Source: Aurantiochytrium sp. KH105 (Eukaryota; Sar; Bigyra; Thraustochytrida; Thraustochytriidae). Taken from it: a stretch of 64,000 bases of DNA. Shown here piece after piece: positions 60,031 to 64,000 of this stretch. The translations under genes were made by a program, and so were the position numbers. The notes under the pieces are model-generated. The model was given only the letters and a program-made list of their open reading frames with translations, searched no databases and was not told the DNA's origin. The stretch covers positions 1-64,000 of the forward strand of contig BGKB01000013.1 in assembly GCA_003116975.1 (NCBI GenBank). Reading direction: 5' to 3'. Each line of letters starts with the position of its first letter. Positions within the stretch are counted from its first letter, which is position 1.

Positions 60031-61710
60031 ATGATGCTGGGGCCTCAGAGACTCTCGCGCGCGGTGCTGCTGCTAGTAGTCGTCGTAGCCGGTATCACGA
60101 CGACATCTTGCGGTCGTCTGGCACGTGGTGAAAAACCGAACATTGTCATGATCGTCATCGATAGCCTTGGATACGCGGATCTTGGTTTTCGCAACGACAA
60201 GGAGATCGACACGCCCAACCTCGATGCCCTTGCGGATCGAGGGCTCAAGCTAGAGCGATACTATGTACACACCGCTTGCTCTCCAAGCCGCGCCGCTCTC
60301 ATGACAGGACGCTATGCGCACCATACCGGCGTCCACGACTCCTTTGAGGCTAGCTCGAACCTCGCTGTTGAGTCTGACGAAGTCTTCCTCAGCGAGCAAC
60401 TCAAAGATGCAGGCTATGCGACCCACATGATCGGGAAGTGGCACCTCGGACATCACAAGTGGGAGTACTTGCCCACATATCGCGGTTTTGATTCATTTTA
60501 CGGTTTCCTCACTGACGGAGGCTGCTATTACATGGGTCGCAGTACTGGCAACTTCAAAACCTATCGGTTTTGGTTTCACTATCTCGAAATGAATGCACCC
60601 AAGTGCAATGTCGAATCATGTGTGCGCATACCCTGGGAGGCGCAGAACCAGTACTCGACGGAAAATCTCAGCAACAAAGCAGTGCAAGCCATTTCGCGCC
60701 ATGCCGAGAGCTTTAGCGACAAACCGCTATTTCTCTACCTTGCCTACCAGGGCGTAGCTGCAGGCTTTCCTCAGCCGAACCAAGTGCCGCCCCACTTCGC
60801 AGAGCCGTACGCAAAGCGCATCAAGTCGCCTACGCGCCGACAATTCGCTGCCATGCTCTCTGCGCTCGATCAGGGGATTGGCAACGTTACACACGCACTC
60901 CAGCTGAATGGCTTCAATGAAGATAATACGCTCATCATCATCTCTACCGACACCGGCGGGCCCGTCGATACAGAGGACGCTGTAGGAAGCAGCAATCAGC
61001 CTCTCCGGGGCGGCAGACATTCGCTCTTTGAAGGCGGTGTCCGTGGAACAGCCTTTCTCGCAGGATATGGAGTTTCTACCAAGAACCGCTCCGTCTATAA
61101 AGGCCTCATGCACATTGCCGACTGGTTTGCCACAATTGCGGATGTCGCAGGATTCCCGATCAAGTCCTCTAAGCGCCTCGACAGCCTTTCGCATTGGACA
61201 CATCTCTCGGGAAGCGCTCTCGACGCAACGTCCGCAGTCCGTTCAGAGGTTGTGCTCGGCAATGTCTCCGAGAGCTACGGGACTGGATTTGCGATGATCG
61301 TCGACGAGCAAGGCACGAAAGATGAGAGCGCGACGGCTGGGCCAAAACAGTGGAAGATTGTGGCGGGGTCAGCCGGTTATCCCTTTACGTGGTCTGACAG
61401 CAATCCGCAGCCTCATCAGAGAGAAAAGGGTTATCAGCCTCCTTCTTCCAAGTCTTGCAAGCACGGATACTGCCTCTACGAGCTCTTGTCGGATCCGTAC
61501 GAGCAAAATGATCTCGCCACGGACCCTGCATACACCAACGTTCTTGCCAACTTGCGTACAAAGCTTCATGCCGAGCTCGAAACCTCGCACACGATCGTAC
61601 CAGACTGCACCAAAGCCCCCGTTGAAAAGTACGAGCAGCATGTTGTTCATGTATGGTACCCGTATTGTGACGACACCTCTCACAGTACTTTTCCAACCAT
61701 TCCAATTTAG
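60031..61710 (+). CDS. Arylsulfatase-family protein, active site degenerate
   Basis: This is 559 residues with an N-terminal signal peptide (residues ~9-27, AVLLLVVVVAG). The sulfatase fold is complete, with the formylglycine motif CSPSRAALMTGR (Cys83), IGKWHLGHH (Lys136, His138) and a C-terminal domain ending in WYPYC. Compared with human arylsulfatase B and with its tandem neighbour, several metal/sulfate ligands differ. The second Asp of the first DD pair is Ser45 (VIDSLG). The QAVHAG His is Ala243 (QGVAAG). The Asp-Asn pair is Asp307-Thr308 (STDTGG). The RGGKH Lys is Arg329 (RGGRH). The protein may be inactive or have a changed role. It is probably secreted, lysosomal or at the cell surface. 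The copy is full-length, so it is maintained rather than decayed. Confidence 0.92.
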   Translation: MMLGPQRLSRAVLLLVVVVAGITTTSCGRLARGEKPNIVMIVIDSLGYADLGFRNDKEIDTPNLDALADRGLKLERYYVHTACSPSRAALMTGRYAHHTGVHDSFEASSNLAVESDEVFLSEQLKDAGYATHMIGKWHLGHHKWEYLPTYRGFDSFYGFLTDGGCYYMGRSTGNFKTYRFWFHYLEMNAPKCNVESCVRIPWEAQNQYSTENLSNKAVQAISRHAESFSDKPLFLYLAYQGVAAGFPQPNQVPPHFAEPYAKRIKSPTRRQFAAMLSALDQGIGNVTHALQLNGFNEDNTLIIISTDTGGPVDTEDAVGSSNQPLRGGRHSLFEGGVRGTAFLAGYGVSTKNRSVYKGLMHIADWFATIADVAGFPIKSSKRLDSLSHWTHLSGSALDATSAVRSEVVLGNVSESYGTGFAMIVDEQGTKDESATAGPKQWKIVAGSAGYPFTWSDSNPQPHQREKGYQPPSSKSCKHGYCLYELLSDPYEQNDLATDPAYTNVLANLRTKLHAELETSHTIVPDCTKAPVEKYEQHVVHVWYPYCDDTSHSTFPTIPI

Positions 61711-62126
61711 CGCTAGCTACTATACGACTCTTTCCCTAAAGCACGAAGTTGACTCAGTGTACGATGCATTTCTTGTATGAAGTTACTTGCCTCCGCCCCT
61801 TTTCCCTTCTCTAGACGGAGTCTTTTGTCTCGCTACGAGTAATAAAAGAGGCAGATCTTTTCGTGTCTGGTATGCTAGGCATATACTATGCCTATAGGCC
61901 TAGTATAGGCCTGCCCTTGTTTTAGTGGCGGTTGATTCTTCGATCGTCGGAAAGGCGATCCTGCAGATCTTGCTTGATTCCGGGCAAACGCGCTTGCTCG
62001 TTCGCTCGCTCGCTCGCTCGCTCGCTCGGACAGATCTCTGCGCCGCTCACGTGAACCTGCGCTCGTTTCACGGCCTCGCCGAATAACGGAGCGGGTGGTG
62101 AGTGAGTGAGACGTGCAAGACTGAAG
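61711..62126. other. Spacer between the two arylsulfatases
   Basis: It contains AATAAA (about 61842), two TAGGCCTA-type motifs (61894-61912) and a CGCT repeat (62002-62028). No gene is seen. Confidence 0.55.
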
Positions 62127-63782
62127 ATGCATCGCGGTCCAGAACCGCGTCCCATGAGCCGGTCCACGGCGACGCTGCTACTGCTTGCGCTTGCGGCGTT
62201 AGCAAGCTGCTGCGCTGGTCTTCGCACGGAGATGAACAGGGATACAAATGCTACGAAAAAGCCCAACATCATTTTCATGCTCGTCGACGACCTTGGATAT
62301 GCAGACATTGGATACCGCAACGACAATGAGATCGACACACCTCATCTCAACTCAATTGTGGCACGTGGCCTTGACCTCGAACGCTACTATGTGCATTGCG
62401 TGTGCTCACCAAGCCGTGGCGCCCTCATGACGGGGCGATTTGCTCACCACCTGGGTCTGCACAATTGGTTGTGGCCCGCCAATAACATTGCTGTCGAACT
62501 CGACGAAGTTTTCCTTCCCGAAAAACTCAAAGAGGTTGGCTACAAAACGCACATGATTGGTAAATGGCATCTAGGGCATCACAAATGGGGCTACACGCCC
62601 AACTATCGGGGATTCGATACTTACTACGGATACTACACGGGCGGGGGAGACTACTACATGGGTCTTTGCGACACCCAGCGTCTCTGGTTCCAGTACCTTG
62701 ATGCCAAAAAGCCCAAATGCAGCGACGAACCATCGTGCGTCCGAATTCCTTGGGAAGCGCAAGGCCGCTACTCGACCGAGGTTTTCGGCGAAAAGGCAGT
62801 CGAAATCATCGACAATCACAACACTTCGGAACCTTTGTTCCTCTACCTCGCCTTTCAGGCCGTGCATGCGGGATTCTTTCAGCCCGACCAGGTTCCGCCA
62901 CGTTACGTTGAACCGTACGAGAATCGCATTCCGCCAGGCAAGCGTAGGCAATTTGCTGGCATGCTTTCGGCCGTTGACATGGCCGTCGGAAAGGTGCTCG
63001 AGGCGCTCGAGCGCAACGGGTTCACCGATGACAACACCCTCATCATTGTGTCCACAGACAACGGTGGACCTGTCTTTGTTGGCGATGGCGTCGGCAGTCG
63101 CAATACGCCTTTCCGTGGCGGCAAGCACGCTCTGTACGAGGGTGGAGTGCGAGGCGTCGCCTTCATCGCTGGCTATGGCATCCAGCAGCGTGGTGGTACC
63201 TACTCTGGGCTCATGCACATTAGCGACTGGTTTGCGACCCTGGCCGATGTTGCAGGCTATTCGCTTGATACGAAAAAGCCACTCGACGGTGTATCGCATT
63301 GGGAACGCCTTTCCGCCCCACCGGGCAAGACGTTTGATGGACCTGCATTGCGCACAAAGGTCGTTCTGGGCAACGTCTCGGATCACGGCATCGGCTTCGG
63401 TGTTCTTTATGACGACGAGGATGGAAAGACGTGGAAAATTATCACGGGAACACCTGGTTACCCTCCCTTTCTTAGTGATGAGGCCCCAGACCTACTCCAC
63501 GGTGATAAAGGAAAACCGTGTCATAATGGCTTTTGCCTTTTCGAGATTCAATCTGACCCCATTGAGCAATACGATCTTGCGCTCAATGCCTCATACGCCT
63601 CCAAGCTGGACGAGATGCGTAAGCGACTTCTTGAAGAATGGGCCACGGCTCATCATCTCGTTCCTGATTGCGACATTCAACCCATTCCCAAGTTTGAGGA
63701 GCATGTTCATTACGCCTGGTGGCCCTACTGCGACAAAGATGGCTCGCCTCTTGGAAATGATGCGATTTTGCAAGAAAAGTAG
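62127..63782 (+). CDS. Arylsulfatase (ARSB-like)
   Basis: The first ATG is at 62127, giving 551 residues; Met10 is an alternative start directly before a signal peptide (TLLLLALAALASCCAG). All family active-site elements are present: VDDLGYADIG (Asp54-Asp55), VCSPSRGALMTGRF with the Cys converted to formylglycine (Cys93), IGKWHLGHH, QAVHAGFF, STDNGGPV and RGGKHALYEGGVRG. The order and spacing match arylsulfatase B/I/J-type enzymes that hydrolyse sulfate esters. It probably acts in the secretory or lysosomal path or outside the cell, on sulfated polysaccharides common in marine settings (inference). It is the downstream tandem paralogue of the 60031-61710 gene and keeps the residues that gene has lost. 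Confidence 0.95.
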   Translation: MHRGPEPRPMSRSTATLLLLALAALASCCAGLRTEMNRDTNATKKPNIIFMLVDDLGYADIGYRNDNEIDTPHLNSIVARGLDLERYYVHCVCSPSRGALMTGRFAHHLGLHNWLWPANNIAVELDEVFLPEKLKEVGYKTHMIGKWHLGHHKWGYTPNYRGFDTYYGYYTGGGDYYMGLCDTQRLWFQYLDAKKPKCSDEPSCVRIPWEAQGRYSTEVFGEKAVEIIDNHNTSEPLFLYLAFQAVHAGFFQPDQVPPRYVEPYENRIPPGKRRQFAGMLSAVDMAVGKVLEALERNGFTDDNTLIIVSTDNGGPVFVGDGVGSRNTPFRGGKHALYEGGVRGVAFIAGYGIQQRGGTYSGLMHISDWFATLADVAGYSLDTKKPLDGVSHWERLSAPPGKTFDGPALRTKVVLGNVSDHGIGFGVLYDDEDGKTWKIITGTPGYPPFLSDEAPDLLHGDKGKPCHNGFCLFEIQSDPIEQYDLALNASYASKLDEMRKRLLEEWATAHHLVPDCDIQPIPKFEEHVHYAWWPYCDKDGSPLGNDAILQEK

Positions 63783-64000
63783 CCTGGTACGGGCTCTCAT
63801 TGTAGGCTCTTCAAGACTAAAAAAGAATGAAAAAAAGGGAATTGGCCGCTCTCTCTCTCTCTCTCTCTCTTTTCGCACCAGCTTGGCCCTTTGCTCATCG
63901 TCACACAACTTCAATTCTAAAATCTGGTTGTTGGTGGCGGCGAGCGTGCAATGGCTACAGCGCGCAAGCAACAGGGCGCCATCGCGCTGGAGGCTTGGCG
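63783..64000 (-). other. Spacer with CT repeat; possible minus-strand exon at the right edge
   Basis: A CT repeat lies at 63849-63870. To its right a minus-strand frame is open to base 64000 and reads LQRDGALLLARCSHCTLAAT then NNQILELKLCDDEQRAKL, with a C-x-x-C pair. This looks protein-like and could be the end of a gene entering from beyond the window. Past the CT repeat the frame becomes low complexity, so its end is not defined. Confidence 0.2.

Overview
This window is nuclear DNA of a eukaryotic microbe. It is GC-rich and most long genes are single uninterrupted frames; only one intron can be placed with confidence (143 bases, GTAAGT...CAG). The gene set includes a DEK1-type transmembrane calpain, a SWEET transporter, a PAK kinase, a Roco-TIR protein, a TIR-NACHT-WD40 protein, CRN-type kinase and MULE/piggyBac transposons. 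This best fits a stramenopile protist, most likely a labyrinthulomycete (thraustochytrid). That placement is inference from gene style, not from a marker gene.

Layout. 1-3.2 kb: edge of an unrecognised minus-strand gene, then the remains of a MULE-type DNA transposon. 3.4-8.6 kb: a CRN-type kinase followed by a Roco-TIR protein carrying one frame break. 9.5-14.6 kb: SmD1 (spliceosome), convergent with a very large MBOAT / fatty-acyl-AMP ligase / acyl-carrier fusion. 14.6-16.0 kb: repeat-rich divergent promoter region. 16.0-18.9 kb: a PAK kinase convergent with a 3'(2'),5'-bisphosphate nucleotidase. 19.3-24.6 kb: a TIR-NACHT-WD40 NLR-like gene with one frame break and an assembly N. 26.3-28.7 kb: a low-complexity repeat protein. 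29.0-33.4 kb: a near-complete piggyBac-like transposon whose transposase is fused to a YqaJ-type nuclease. 33.5-36.9 kb: SURF2-like and SWEET genes, tail to tail. 36.9-42.3 kb: gene-free and rich in simple repeats. 42.3-48.1 kb: a 1948-residue transmembrane calpain. 48.3-54.6 kb: a Yip1-family protein, TFIP11 (G-patch/GCFC) and a mitochondrial carrier. 54.6-58.2 kb: a second gene-free, repeat-rich stretch. 58.2-63.8 kb: an unrecognised Cys-rich membrane protein and two tandem arylsulfatases, the first of which has lost several active-site residues.

How the genes work together. Most are ordinary housekeeping genes with no operon-like logic: SmD1 and TFIP11 (splicing), SURF2, nucleotidase, carrier, Yip1, PAK, calpain. 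Two themes stand out. First, 3.4-24.6 kb holds three genes of the conflict/innate-immunity type (CRN-type kinase, Roco-TIR, TIR-NACHT-WD40), with transposons on either side. Second, the 1523-residue MBOAT-FAAL-ACP protein joins in one chain the three activities that bacterial DltA, DltC and DltB supply separately: adenylate an acid, load it on a carrier, transfer it across or within a membrane. Here a fatty-acyl ligase takes the place of the D-alanine ligase. I consider this the best candidate for an undescribed system in the window.
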